Source: Chloroflexota bacterium
GTDB taxonomy: Bacteria > Chloroflexota > Limnocylindria > Limnocylindrales > CSP1-4
NCBI GenBank assembly: GCA_016191425.1
Contig: JACPOR010000015.1
Coordinates: forward strand, 1 to 64,000
Length of the DNA stretch: 64,000 bases
Direction: 5' to 3'
Below the pieces are notes generated by a model. It did not search any database, was not told the DNA's origin, and saw only the letters and a program-made list of their open reading frames with translations. Below, in pieces: positions 51,307 through 59,559 of the stretch (the first letter of the stretch is position 1; each line of letters starts with the position of its first letter). The position numbers and the translations under genes are program-made.

Positions 51307-52257
51307 ATCGACCATCTCGAGATCCCTGGGCAGGAAGTCCTGGAGCATGATCCGCTCGACGCCGGCGTCCGCGAATCGATGGACCATTGCTCGGGCCTCG
51401 GTCGGGGTCCCGACGATCCAGCGCTGCCGGCGTGCCTCGTACCAGGCGGATTGTCCGGCCTCGGCTACGCCGAGTGCCTCGAGGAGTGCCGACCGGCGCG
51501 CCTCGACCTCCGCCACGTCGGATCCGACCATGGTGCCGATCATGGCTGAATGCGTGATCGTGGCAGGGTCTCGCCCGATCGCCCGGCAGGCGTCGTCAAG
51601 GGCCGCGATCCGCTCTCGGGCCTGATCCGGCGACGAAGAGGTGAGGTTGAACTCATCCGCGTAGCGTGCCGCGAGGCGGTAGGAGCGAGGTGATCCCTCC
51701 CCACCAAGGATGATCCGGGGTCTGACGGCACCGTTAGTCGCACGGGGGCGATCAGGAGTGGCGACGGGTTTCGGTCGCAGGAACCCGCCTTCGATATGGA
51801 CCTGGTGCCCTTCATACGACCACCCGTCGGGCTCTGTCCACAGGCCATGGAGGATGGCGAGCTGGTCCTCCATCAGATCGGCCCGTTCCCTGATTTCCGG
51901 AAAGGCCAATCCCAGCGGCCGATGGTCGGCCGCATTCCAGCCAGCACCGACGCCAACCTCGATGCGTCCGCCGCTCATCTGGTCGACGGTCGTCACGACC
52001 TTCACGAAGGAACCGGGATGCCGAAAGGTTGCAGGGCTCACGAGGACGCCCAGAGCGATCCGCTCGGTCTCGCGAGCCAGTCCCGCCAGAACCGTCCAGG
52101 CATCGCTGGACTCGCCGTCGCTCGGACCCGGAAAGCTCGCGTAATGATCGCTTCGGAAGAACGCCTCAAAGCCGGCGGCTTCGGCCCGAAGGACGATGGC
52201 GAGCTGATCCGCGTAGGACAGGCCCTGCTGGGCCTCGATCATCATGGCAAAACGCAT
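51274..52257 (-). CDS. LLM-class F420-dependent oxidoreductase
   Basis: A 327-aa bacterial-luciferase-like TIM-barrel protein. The pattern MRFAMMIEAQQGLSYADQLAIVLRAEAAGFEAFFRSDHY, LGVLVSPATFRHPGSFVKVVTTVDQMSGGRIEVGVGAGWNAADHRPLG and the late IVGTPTEARAMVHRFADAGVERIMLQ is typical of F420- (sometimes FMN-) dependent LLM enzymes. The substrate is unknown. ATG 52257 has GGGAG upstream; the longer frame runs into repeats. Its C-terminal codons are tandemly copied downstream. It implies the host makes F420, though no F420 genes are in the window. Confidence 0.85.
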   Translation of the reverse strand: MRFAMMIEAQQGLSYADQLAIVLRAEAAGFEAFFRSDHYASFPGPSDGESSDAWTVLAGLARETERIALGVLVSPATFRHPGSFVKVVTTVDQMSGGRIEVGVGAGWNAADHRPLGLAFPEIRERADLMEDQLAILHGLWTEPDGWSYEGHQVHIEGGFLRPKPVATPDRPRATNGAVRPRIILGGEGSPRSYRLAARYADEFNLTSSSPDQARERIAALDDACRAIGRDPATITHSAMIGTMVGSDVAEVEARRSALLEALGVAEAGQSAWYEARRQRWIVGTPTEARAMVHRFADAGVERIMLQDFLPRDLEMVDLLAAELIGRV

Positions 52258-52527
52258 GGACGACTCCCAATCTCGTGGCCGGCGCTGTCGGAAACGATAG
52301 AAGCGTTCCGTCGCCTCTGCCCGCTGTCCGGTGCCCGTCTGCAGTGTCCGGACCCGCCGTCCGGCGTGGTCCTTCCCGTATGGCCCGTGCCAACCGCGGC
52401 GCGGGGCCGGTCTCGCTGTCCATGCCGGGGCCCGTGCTGCGCCGGGGCCCGTCCATGCCGGGGCCCGTGCTGCCCCAACACCCGGGCGCGGCCGGCCCCC
52501 GTGGGGGCGCGGGGGCCCCCGGCGCGA
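52258..52527. repeat. GC-rich non-coding gap, left part
   Basis: The 655-bp gap between the LLM gene and the MarR promoter holds no convincing gene. Here GGGGCCCGTGCTGC and CATGCCGGGGCCCGT words are repeated (about 52424-52476). The minus strand carries a TATCGT box about 40 bp before the LLM start. Confidence 0.55.
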
Positions 52528-52767
52528 AATCCTGGCTGATGACCGCACCCGGAGCACTATCCGGATAGGCGGCCGCGAGCGGTGCCCCGCGAGCTCCCAA
52601 CGGGCGCCGCTGCGCCCGGGGGAGCGAGGGTCTCGTGCGTGGCGGAGTTCAGGTCGAGCACCGACCGAGCACCGACCGAGCACCGACCGAGCATCGACCG
52701 GGCACCGAGCGCCCCTACCCCCTCCGCTATCCGCATGGTGCTCACCCCACGAGCATTGGCCAGGAAA
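52528..52767. mobile_element. MITE-like element with 42-bp inverted ends (copy 2)
   Basis: The left end at 52528-52569 (contains TCCTGGCTGATG and CCCGGAGCACTATCCGGATA) faces the right end at 52726-52767, whose minus strand begins TTTCCTGGCCAATGC and contains GAGCACCATGCGGATAGC. Both are exactly 42 bp, and both match the two ends of the element at 8908-9115. The interior includes five 11-bp repeats of CGAGCACCGAC (52655-52709). There is no transposase or open frame. Confidence 0.5.
52655..52709. repeat. 11-bp tandem repeat, five copies
   Basis: CGAGCACCGAC repeats five times in a row with a period of 11 bp; the last two copies have substitutions. It lies inside the second inverted-end element. 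Confidence 0.9.
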
Positions 52768-52874
52768 CCCGGCCTCGGCGGCCGGGCCGCCGGAGACCGG
52801 GCCGGGCCGGCAGTGGCAGGGCCGCGGCGACCGGGACCGGTGTCGGGGTCGCTCAGCACCCGGGAGGCTCGCGG

Positions 52875-52903
52875 TTGACTGACCGCAAACGAGCGCGTAG
52901 ATT
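52875..52903 (+). promoter_or_regulatory. Promoter of the MarR-efflux operon
   Basis: TTGACT (52875-52880) and TAGATT (52898-52903) are separated by exactly 17 bp, a near-consensus housekeeping promoter, ending 9 nt before ATG 52913. TGTTCAG occurs just after the -10 (52904) and again about 35 bp downstream, a possible MarR contact. Confidence 0.7.
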
Positions 52904-52912
52904 GTTCAGTGC

Positions 52913-53440
52913 ATGGGAACTATTGATACCACTCCAACTGTTCAGAACGACCAAACGACCATCGTGTCGATCATCGCTGACCTGCATGACATGATCGCCG
53001 GGTTCCGCTGCGCGGGGACCGGGCGCATGGTCAAGGCCGGAGTCAGCATGACCCACATGCATGTCATGTGGCTGCTCGATCATCACGGGGACCTGCACAT
53101 GGGCCAGCTGGCAGAACTCGTGGATGTCTCCATGAGCAACGCGACCGGCATCGTGGATCGCATGGAGGAACGTGGGCTCGTCGAGCGGGTTCGTGTTCCC
53201 AACGATCGTCGCGTCGTCCTGGTGCGCCTGACTCCCGCGGGCGTGCAGGCGATCGAGACCATGGAGGCGATCAAGCAGGATCGCGTCCGCGGCATCCTCG
53301 GGCGACTCGAGGCGTCACAGCTCACGCGCGTTGCTGCCGCCCTCTCGGATCTCCGGCAGGCAGTCCTCGCAGAATTGGGTCCCGACTACGGGTCGGGTCA
53401 CGGCCATCCCAACCAGGTCATCGCAACAGAGAGGAATTAG
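52913..53440 (+). CDS. MarR-family transcriptional regulator
   Basis: A 175-aa winged-helix repressor: MTHMHVMWLLDHHGDLHMGQLAELVDVSMSNATGIVDRMEERGLVERVRVPNDRRVVLVRLT contains the recognition helix and the wing with the conserved DRR. Dimerisation helices flank it. It precedes a DHA2-family exporter by 6 bp, so it very likely represses its own operon and responds to a toxic compound exported by the pump. Start and promoter are nearly leaderless. Confidence 0.88.
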   Translation: MGTIDTTPTVQNDQTTIVSIIADLHDMIAGFRCAGTGRMVKAGVSMTHMHVMWLLDHHGDLHMGQLAELVDVSMSNATGIVDRMEERGLVERVRVPNDRRVVLVRLTPAGVQAIETMEAIKQDRVRGILGRLEASQLTRVAAALSDLRQAVLAELGPDYGSGHGHPNQVIATERN

Positions 53441-53446
53441 CGTCCC

Positions 53447-55171
53447 ATGGAATCGTTCCCCGCCGAGACCGGCGTGCGCGAACCCACCCTCGCCGAGGAC
53501 CCGGCGCTCGGCCTCACCCAGCGTGCCAAGCTTGAGATTCTCGGCGCGGTCCTGCTCGGGCTCTTCCTGGTTGCCCTCGACCAGACCATCGTCGGTACGG
53601 CCCTGCCGAAGATCGTCACCGCCCTCGGCGGCAACGACCTCTACACGTGGGTCGTCACGATCTACCTGCTCACGAGCACCATCACGGTGCCGTTCTACGG
53701 CAAGCTGTCCGACATCTACGGCCGCCGGCCGATGCTGATGATCGGCATCTCCCTCTTCCTGGTTGGTTCGGCACTATCCGGCCTCAGCCAGGAGATGTGG
53801 CAGCTCATCCTCTTCCGCGGCATCCAGGGTCTGGGCGCCGGCGCCCTCTTCCCGATCGCGCTCGCGGTCATCGGCGACCTCTTCACACCGGCCGAGCGCG
53901 GCAAGTATCAAGGCCTCTTCGGGGCGGTTTTCGGAATCTCGTTCCTGATCGGACCCGGCCTCGGCGGCTTCCTCACTGATAACGTGGGCTGGCACTGGAT
54001 CTTCTTCGTCAATATCCCGATCGGCATCGTCAGCCTGGCCGTGATCTGGCGGCTCCTGCCGACGATCAAGCGCAGCGATGCCTCCCGAAACCTCGACTAC
54101 CTCGGTGCGATCATCTTCACGATCGGCATCGGCTTCCTTCTGGTCGGCCTGACGAACAAACAGACCGGCGACTGGGGCGACTGGTTCGTGGGCGGCTTCA
54201 TCTTGATCGGGCTCGCCCTGAGCGCGTTGTTCGTCCTTGCCGAATCACGGGCCAGGGAGCCGATCGTCCCGCTCGACCTCTGGCGCAACCGAACCTACGT
54301 GTCGTCGATCCTCTCCACGTTCTTCGTCAGCTTCGGGTTCTTCGGCGCGATCATCTTCCTGCCCCGCTGGTTCCAGGTCGTCCGGCACGAGTCGGCAACG
54401 AGTTCGGGCTATCTGATCTTCCCGATGCTGATCGGCCTGATCGGCAGTTCGATCGTGGCCGGTGCCCTCGTCTCCCGGACCGGCAGGTACAAGGCCATCG
54501 TGCTCAGCGGTCTCGTCTCGATGACAGCCGGGATTGCCCTGATGACCCAACTGCGGGCGGACACGGAATACCCGGCCCTCTTCCTGTGGATGTTCGTGGC
54601 CGGTCTCGGCATCGGCCCAACGCTGTCGGTGTTCACGATCATCGTCCAGAATGCGGTGCCCTTCTCGAAACTGGGTGTGGCGACGAGCAATCTCACGTTC
54701 TTCCGCCAGATCGGCGGGTCCGTCGGGCTCGCGATCGCCGGGACCCTGTTCGGGCAGGCGCTCACCGATCAGCTTCCGGCGCAGACCAACAAGGTCTTCG
54801 ATTCCATGGCGGCAGCCGCACCCGCCGGCGCCGGCCCGCAGATCCAGCAGTTCCAGGCCGCCTTCAACCAGGCGATCACATCAGGCCAGGGCATCGACCT
54901 GAACAACCAGACCGGCGTTGGCCAGAGCTTTGGTGAGGCGATCCTGGGCCAGGTGCCGGCCGCCTTCCAGGGCTTCTTCCAGCCCTTCGTCCCGCAGTTC
55001 GATGGGGCCTTCAACAGCGCGATGAGCCTGGCCATCGCCCAGACCTTCTGGCTGGGCGTCGGGGCCACGGTCCTCGGCCTGGTGGCCGCCGTGTTCATGC
55101 GCGAGCTGCCCCTCCGGCGGTCTCACAGCCCCGAACAGGCGGAGGCCGGCGCCTCGGTCGGCACCATCTGA
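53447..55171 (+). CDS. DHA2-family (EmrB/QacA-type) MFS drug exporter
   Basis: A 574-aa inner-membrane drug:H+ antiporter with 14 predicted segments. Motif A is GKLSDIYGRRPML, the TM1 motif D is VALDQTIVGTALPKIV, and motif C appears as GPGLGGFLTD. A periplasmic-type loop (about 455-515), rich in Gln and Asn, precedes the last segment. ATG 53447 has AGAGAGGAAT upstream. Co-transcribed with the MarR gene; a strong hairpin follows its stop. Substrates are unknown. Confidence 0.9.
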   Translation: MESFPAETGVREPTLAEDPALGLTQRAKLEILGAVLLGLFLVALDQTIVGTALPKIVTALGGNDLYTWVVTIYLLTSTITVPFYGKLSDIYGRRPMLMIGISLFLVGSALSGLSQEMWQLILFRGIQGLGAGALFPIALAVIGDLFTPAERGKYQGLFGAVFGISFLIGPGLGGFLTDNVGWHWIFFVNIPIGIVSLAVIWRLLPTIKRSDASRNLDYLGAIIFTIGIGFLLVGLTNKQTGDWGDWFVGGFILIGLALSALFVLAESRAREPIVPLDLWRNRTYVSSILSTFFVSFGFFGAIIFLPRWFQVVRHESATSSGYLIFPMLIGLIGSSIVAGALVSRTGRYKAIVLSGLVSMTAGIALMTQLRADTEYPALFLWMFVAGLGIGPTLSVFTIIVQNAVPFSKLGVATSNLTFFRQIGGSVGLAIAGTLFGQALTDQLPAQTNKVFDSMAAAAPAGAGPQIQQFQAAFNQAITSGQGIDLNNQTGVGQSFGEAILGQVPAAFQGFFQPFVPQFDGAFNSAMSLAIAQTFWLGVGATVLGLVAAVFMRELPLRRSHSPEQAEAGASVGTI

Positions 55172-55194
55172 TCCACCCACCTTCCGCAACCACG

Positions 55195-55225
55195 CGACCC
55201 TGTCGTCCTAAGCGCGACAGGGTCG
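55195..55225 (+). terminator. Hairpin terminator after the efflux operon
   Basis: CGACCCTGTCG (55195-55205) pairs perfectly with CGACAGGGTCG (55215-55225), an 11-bp stem with a 9-nt loop, followed by TGTTCGTG. It lies 23 bp after the exporter stop and 15 bp before the Rieske gene's -10 box. Confidence 0.7.
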
Positions 55226-55240
55226 TGTTCGTGCCTGCGC

Positions 55241-55246
55241 TACGCT
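55241..55246 (+). promoter_or_regulatory. Leaderless -10 box for the Rieske gene
   Basis: TACGCT ends 7 nt before ATG 55254. Confidence 0.45.
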
Positions 55247-55253
55247 GGCCGGC

Positions 55254-55745
55254 ATGATCCACGATCGGGTCGTCGTGGCGCCGTTCCCGAAGGATCTCGC
55301 TGTCATCGGCAGCGACGAGGCGTCGTGGTTGCCCCTGCTTGCTGTCGCCGAACTGCCGGCCGGCGCGATGCGCCGGGTGACTCATGGCGACCTTGACCTG
55401 CTTGTCGCCCACACGACGGCGGGCATCGTGGTGGTGGACGACCGCTGCCCGCACATGGCCGCGCCGCTGAGTCTCGGCGAGCTGGATGGATGCGTGGTCG
55501 CCTGCCCCCTCCACGAGGGTCGCTTCGACCTCGCCACGGGCAACCCCGTGCAGATGCCCACGACGGGCGGACTCGACGCGGATGGTCGATACCACCCAGT
55601 CTGGACGCCCGGGGGCCATGAGGCCAAGGTGGACGTCCCGGGCAGAAAGGCCCAGGCACGGCGGATCACCCGCGTGCGCCGGTTCCGGTACTACCCGGCT
55701 CGAATAGCCAATGGCACCATCGAGGCTGCCGTCCCGGTCGGCTGA
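55254..55745 (+). CDS. Rieske [2Fe-2S] ferredoxin-like protein
   Basis: A 163-aa soluble protein with a Rieske domain. The cluster ligands are C-x-H in DRCPHMAAPLS and C-x2-H in ACPLHEGRFD, 17 residues apart, as in NirD- and dioxygenase-type ferredoxins. About 35 N-terminal and 25 C-terminal residues are extra. It has no membrane anchor, so it is not a cytochrome bc1 Rieske subunit. Its electron partner is not encoded nearby. It probably has its own leaderless promoter. Confidence 0.85.
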   Translation: MIHDRVVVAPFPKDLAVIGSDEASWLPLLAVAELPAGAMRRVTHGDLDLLVAHTTAGIVVVDDRCPHMAAPLSLGELDGCVVACPLHEGRFDLATGNPVQMPTTGGLDADGRYHPVWTPGGHEAKVDVPGRKAQARRITRVRRFRYYPARIANGTIEAAVPVG

Positions 55746-55749
55746 CTCG

Positions 55750-55840
55750 ATCCCGCGCCGGGTTCTGCCACTCCCGCGCCGGGTTCTGCCACTCCCGCGC
55801 CGGATCGCACTCCGCCGCCGGATCACACTCCCCTGCCGGA
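55750..55840. repeat. Short tandem repeats between Rieske and LOG genes
   Basis: CGCGCCGGGTTCTGCCACTCC is present twice (21-bp period, about 55754-55795), followed by degenerate GCCGGATC-ACTCC units up to the stop codon of the next gene. Confidence 0.75.
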
Positions 55841-56638
55841 TCAGCGGTTGGGATCGTCCGGCCTCCGGCGCGCCGCACGCTTGAAGATCTCCACGACCTC
55901 GCCGGGGTCATCGGTCACGACGATCAGGTCCATGTCGCCAGGCTCGATCATGCCTTCGGCGAGCAGGCGAGCGCGAAGCCAGTCGATCAGGCCGGCGTAG
56001 AACTCGGTCCCCACGAGGATCAACGGGAAGTGCCGGATCTTGCCCGTCTGGATCAGCGTCAACGCCTCGAACAGCTCGTCCATCGTCCCGAACCCGCCGG
56101 GCAGGATCACGAACCCGTCGGCGTACTTGACGAACATCGTCTTGCGGGCGAAGAAGTAGCGGAACTCCACGGTCAGGTCGATGTACGGGTTGACGTGCTG
56201 CTCTTGGGGCAGCTCGATGTTGCAGCCGACCGAGAGTCCCCCGCCATCCTGACAGCCCCGATTCGCCGCCTCCATGACCCCCGGGCCGCCGCCCGTGATG
56301 ATGGCGTAGCCCTCGAGCGCGAGGCGGCGACCGATCTCACGCGCCGTCGCGTAGATCGCAGATTCAGGATCCACGCGCGCGGATCCGAACACGGTGATGG
56401 CCGGGCCCACGGCCGCGAGCGCGTCGAACCCCTCGACGAACTCGGACAGGATCCGCAACGCTCGCCACGGGTCGGTATTGAGGAACGCCGGACGCTCTGA
56501 TTGCTCCAGGAGCTTTCGATCCGCGGTCATCGTCGGATCGCCGTCAATCATCCGGGCCGCGGCCCGAGGGCCGATCGTCAGGCGTCCGCTGCGGCGTTGC
56601 CTACTGACGGGTTCACCGGGACGATCGCGACTGGACAC
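55841..56638 (-). CDS. LOG-family protein (TIGR00730 type; possible nucleotide 5'-monophosphate phosphoribohydrolase)
   Basis: A 265-aa Rossmann-fold protein of the lysine-decarboxylase-like/LOG family. It shows the two family motifs, GGGPGVMEAANRG and LPGGFGTMDE, which bind the nucleotide phosphate and ribose. LOG enzymes split AMP-type cytokinin riboside monophosphates or purine nucleotides; the bacterial role is often unclear, and annotation as lysine decarboxylase is wrong. About 45 N-terminal residues precede the conserved core. The start is GTG 56638 after CGGAGG. Divergent from an 81-aa membrane protein. Confidence 0.85.
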   Translation of the reverse strand: MSSRDRPGEPVSRQRRSGRLTIGPRAAARMIDGDPTMTADRKLLEQSERPAFLNTDPWRALRILSEFVEGFDALAAVGPAITVFGSARVDPESAIYATAREIGRRLALEGYAIITGGGPGVMEAANRGCQDGGGLSVGCNIELPQEQHVNPYIDLTVEFRYFFARKTMFVKYADGFVILPGGFGTMDELFEALTLIQTGKIRHFPLILVGTEFYAGLIDWLRARLLAEGMIEPGDMDLIVVTDDPGEVVEIFKRAARRRPDDPNR

Positions 56639-56691
56639 GCTGAGCCTCCGACGTTGGCACTTGAACTGGGCGACGATGGCATCCTACGCCG

Positions 56692-56937
56692 ATGAGCGAC
56701 GCTTCCACGACCTCTGGATCCGAGCCGAAACCGCCGTCCCCTCGACCGCCCACCCGGTCGCCGCTCCGGCTCGTTCTCGCGGCAGCGATGGTCCTCGCCG
56801 GCGCGATCTGGATGCTCCAGGGGCTCGGCGTCTTGAGGGCCGGCGACAGCTTCATGATCGGTGATCCCACTTGGACAGTGATCGGCGGTGCCTTCGTCAT
56901 CGTCGGCGGCATCACCGCCTTCCGCGCCAGGCGGTAG
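56692..56937 (+). CDS. Small two-segment membrane protein (81 aa)
   Basis: Residues 1-25 are a Pro/Ser-rich polar head, followed by two hydrophobic segments (LVLAAAMVLAGAIWMLQGLGVL and WTVIGGAFVIVGGITAF) and a basic tail FRARR. The LAGAIWMLQGLGVL...GDPTWTVIGG layout recurs in many small actinobacterial/Chloroflexota membrane proteins without known function. There is no ribosome-binding site; ATG 56692 follows a TAC-rich region directly. Confidence 0.6.
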   Translation: MSDASTTSGSEPKPPSPRPPTRSPLRLVLAAAMVLAGAIWMLQGLGVLRAGDSFMIGDPTWTVIGGAFVIVGGITAFRARR

Positions 56938-56939
56938 GG

Positions 56940-57077
56940 CTGGGCCGGGCCGGGCCGTGGCGCGAGGCGCGCCGCGTCAGGCGCGTCGCTCAGGGCGCCG
57001 CCAGGCGCGTCGGTCAGGGCGCGAGGCGCGCCGCGCGAGGCGCGCCGCGTCAGGCGCATCGGTCAGGGCGCCGCCAG
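56940..57077. repeat. Tandem GCGCGCCGCGTCAGG repeats including the next gene's 3' end
   Basis: Multiple copies of GCGCGTCGGTCAGGGCG and GAGGCGCGCC words. The 15-bp TCAGGGCGCCGCCAG at 57063-57077, which includes the stop codon of the thioredoxin-fold gene, is repeated identically at 56990-57004. Confidence 0.8.
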
Positions 57078-57410
57078 CAGCGTCTTCCAGGCACCTTCAT
57101 CCCGACCTGCCGCAACGCCGTGCCCGACGCGGACCAGGGGCAGCTTGAGGAGCCGCTGGTCGACCAGCAAGCGGGCTGCCAGCTCGTCGGTCGTCATTCG
57201 GATGTATCCAAGGCCGGCGTCCGCCCAGGCGCGACCGCCGGTATCGGCAACGGCCAGCGGACCGAGGCGATCGAGGAAGCGGCGCAATTCGCCGGCGGCG
57301 ATCGGCTTGCGACGCAGGTCGACGAACTGGATCGAGAGGCGACGTTCCCTGAAGAACCGGAGGGCGGCGCGCGTGTCGGACGAGTCCTCGCGGCCGAAGA
57401 CCTGGATCAC
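57063..57410 (-). CDS. ArsC/Spx-like thioredoxin-fold protein lacking the active cysteine
   Basis: A 115-aa member of the ArsC/Spx/YffB fold: MIQVFGREDSSDTRAALRFFRERRLSIQFVDLRRKPIAAGELRRFL matches the N-terminal strand-helix-strand and the C-terminal RLLKLPLVRVG region matches the 'RPLVR' end. The usual Cys (CxxC/CxxS) after the first strand is replaced by DSSD, and no other cysteine is present, so it cannot be a redox-active arsenate reductase. It may be a protein-interacting relative. The start is GTG 57410. Confidence 0.7.
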   Translation of the reverse strand: MIQVFGREDSSDTRAALRFFRERRLSIQFVDLRRKPIAAGELRRFLDRLGPLAVADTGGRAWADAGLGYIRMTTDELAARLLVDQRLLKLPLVRVGHGVAAGRDEGAWKTLLAAP

Positions 57411-57510
57411 CGAAAGAACCCGGAATTCGCGCGCGCAGCACGCACCGTCGACAGGAGCATCGGGCGAAGGGTAGCGGGTCGGCTACCATCAGCGACACAG
57501 GAGGTGCTCG

Positions 57511-57774
57511 GTGTCGGTCTGGTTCACGGTCCAGCTTGACGATCAACCTGGCTCACTCGCGCGCGTGGCGACGGCACTCGGCGAGCGTTCGGTGAATATC
57601 ACCGGCATCGTCGGCGTGGCCGAGGACACCGACGGGGCTCTGATGCTGACGACCTCGAACCCGGTCGCGACGCGGCAGGCCTTCGAGGCGCTGGGTCTGG
57701 CGTTCGAGGAGCACGAAGCGTCCGACGGGATCGATCGGCACCAGATGAGCGTCTCCGACCTGCGCGCCCGCTGA
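57511..57774 (+). CDS. Single ACT-domain protein
   Basis: An 87-aa protein that is one ACT module: WFTVQLDDQPGSLARVATALGERSVNITGIVGVAEDTDGALMLTT, with the amino-acid-binding PG turn. GTG 57511 has AGGAGGT 5 nt upstream and a TACCAT box further up. It is followed 16 bp later by the DUF5612-like gene, so the two probably act together in an amino-acid-responsive function of unknown type. Confidence 0.75.
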   Translation: MSVWFTVQLDDQPGSLARVATALGERSVNITGIVGVAEDTDGALMLTTSNPVATRQAFEALGLAFEEHEASDGIDRHQMSVSDLRAR

Positions 57775-57790
57775 TCCGAAGTCGAATTTC

Positions 57791-58531
57791 ATGGCACGAC
57801 GGACGACGCTCCCGTTCACGGTCGCGGCCCGGGCAATCGTCGACGATCCCGTCACCGCGATCCCGGCGCTCGTGCAACGCCTCGGGGCGGCCGGTGGCGT
57901 GCTCCGGACACTGTCCACGGTTCGACGCATGGATGCCGACTCCACGGTCGCCGCCGATGACATCGTTGAGGCCCCTTCCGGCAACGCGCTCGCCGTCGTG
58001 GCGGGTGCCGTCGAGATCGAAATCGAGGTCCAGGGCCTCGACGAGGAACGCCTCGTCCGCACGCTGCATGCGACGCCCGGCGTCCGGGCCCATCGCCTGA
58101 CCCGGGCCCTCGATCGGATCTTTGGGAAACGCGTGATCGTCATCGGCGGCGGTGCCCAGGTGGCCCAGGTGGCTCTTGGTGCCGTGAGCGAAGCCGATCG
58201 CCACAACCTGCGGGGCGAACGCATCTCCGTGGACACCATCGCCCTCGTGGGCGAAAAGGAGATCGCGGCGGCCGTCCGTGCCGTGGCCGACCTGCCGCGC
58301 GCCCGCCTGCTCGTCCTCGCCGGATCCATCATGGGCGGTGATATCTCGGTGGCGGCCCGCGAGCTCCGGGAACAGGGCATCCCGGTCATCTGCCTCAACA
58401 TGGTCGGTTCGATCACCGACGTCGCGGATCTCGTCGTCAGCGATCCTGTCCAGGCGGGCACCATGGCCGTGATGGCAGTCGCCGACACGGCGACGTTCGA
58501 CCTCGCGCGCCAGCGCGGTCGACGCTACTGA
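57791..58531 (+). CDS. DUF5612-like protein of archaeal type
   Basis: A 246-aa protein. The C-terminal half, with KRVIVIGGGAQVAQVALGAVSEADRHNLRGERISVDTIALVGEKEIAAAV and LVLAGSIMGGDISVAARELREQGIPVICLNMVGS, matches what I recall of DUF5612 proteins of methanogens; the N-terminal part (to about 100) looks ACT-like. The GGGAQVAQV loop suggests nucleotide or cofactor binding. The family has no known function. Its neighbour is an ACT-domain gene. The link to DUF5612 is from memory and should be confirmed with a profile search. Confidence 0.6.
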   Translation: MARRTTLPFTVAARAIVDDPVTAIPALVQRLGAAGGVLRTLSTVRRMDADSTVAADDIVEAPSGNALAVVAGAVEIEIEVQGLDEERLVRTLHATPGVRAHRLTRALDRIFGKRVIVIGGGAQVAQVALGAVSEADRHNLRGERISVDTIALVGEKEIAAAVRAVADLPRARLLVLAGSIMGGDISVAARELREQGIPVICLNMVGSITDVADLVVSDPVQAGTMAVMAVADTATFDLARQRGRRY

Positions 58532-58545
58532 ACCGGGCAGCGGGC

Positions 58546-59457
58546 ATGCCGATGCGCGTCGCGACCTGGAACGTCAACTCGCTCAAGGCCCGGATGGACG
58601 CGGTTCAGGCCTGGCTGGAGAAGGTCCAACCCGACGTCCTCCTCATGCAGGAGACAAAGCTGTCCGATGCCGACGCGCCGTTCATGCCGTTCCGAATGCT
58701 CGGCTATGACCTCGTCCATCACGGCGAAGGGCGATGGAACGGCGTGGCCATCGCCAGTCGTGTCGGTGCGGATGACATCGTGACGAACTTCGGCGATGGA
58801 CCGGTCCGGGACAGTTCCTCCGGCACGGCGGTCGCCGTCTCGGAGGAGGACTTCGACCCGTTGGATGAGGCACGGATGGTCTCCGCGATCTGCGGCGGCG
58901 TCAGGGTCATATCGCTCTATGCGCCGAATGGCCGCGTCGTCGGCTCCCCGTTCTACGACGGCAAGCTCCGCTGGTTCGAGCGCCTGTCCCGATGGCTGGA
59001 AGAGACGCAGACACCGGACGGGGCGCTCGTCCTGGGGGGCGACTTCAACGTCACGCCGGCGGACGACGATGTCTGGGACCCGGTCGCCGTCCATGGCGGA
59101 ACGCACGTGTCCGAGGCGGAGCGGGACGCCCTTTCACGGCTGCGTGGCTGGGGCCTCGAGGATGCCTACCGTCGCGTCCAGCAGGCACCGGGTCGGTTCT
59201 CATGGTGGGACTACCGGGCGGGCATGTTCCACCGCAACGAGGGCATGCGGATCGACCTCCTGTACGCGACGCGATCGGTGGCCTCGCGGGTGATCTGGGC
59301 CGAGATCGATCGGGAGGCTCGCAAGGGTCCACCGACCCCGTCGGATCACGCGCCTGTCGTCATCGACCTCGATGGGCCGGGGCACCCGTTCGATCCCGGC
59401 TGGACCGGCGCCATCGAGCGCATTGCCGCCCGGACCAGGCCGCGCCCGCGCGTCTGA
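58546..59457 (+). CDS. xthA: Exodeoxyribonuclease III/AP endonuclease
   Basis: A 303-aa EEP-fold nuclease for base-excision repair. Conserved residues: the N-terminal WNVNSLKAR (Asn), QETK (metal Glu), YAPNGR (Tyr), GGDFNVTPAD (Asp-Asn), YRAGMFHRNEGMRIDLLYAT and the terminal PSDHAPVV (His). About 30 C-terminal residues are extra. ATG 58546 or ATG 58552 (MRVATWNVNSL) could start it; the second fits the family better. Confidence 0.9.
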   Translation: MPMRVATWNVNSLKARMDAVQAWLEKVQPDVLLMQETKLSDADAPFMPFRMLGYDLVHHGEGRWNGVAIASRVGADDIVTNFGDGPVRDSSSGTAVAVSEEDFDPLDEARMVSAICGGVRVISLYAPNGRVVGSPFYDGKLRWFERLSRWLEETQTPDGALVLGGDFNVTPADDDVWDPVAVHGGTHVSEAERDALSRLRGWGLEDAYRRVQQAPGRFSWWDYRAGMFHRNEGMRIDLLYATRSVASRVIWAEIDREARKGPPTPSDHAPVVIDLDGPGHPFDPGWTGAIERIAARTRPRPRV

Positions 59458-59559
59458 CCGCCCATGCAGCCGGCGTCGACTTCCTGGACGAGCGCCGTCA
59501 TCAGCGTCATCGCCGTGAGCGCATCGAGATCGCGTCGGAGGGCTGGTCCCTCGACCGCC

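Noticed and set aside
52574-52912. Possible short genes in the GC-rich gap before the MarR gene
   Set aside because: All frames there consist of repeat-derived Pro/Arg/Gly/Thr peptides, with no ribosome-binding site or leaderless promoter at a start codon.
55841-56638. Lysine decarboxylase annotation
   Set aside because: The PGGxGTxxE motif identifies the LOG family, for which the lysine decarboxylase name is a historical error.
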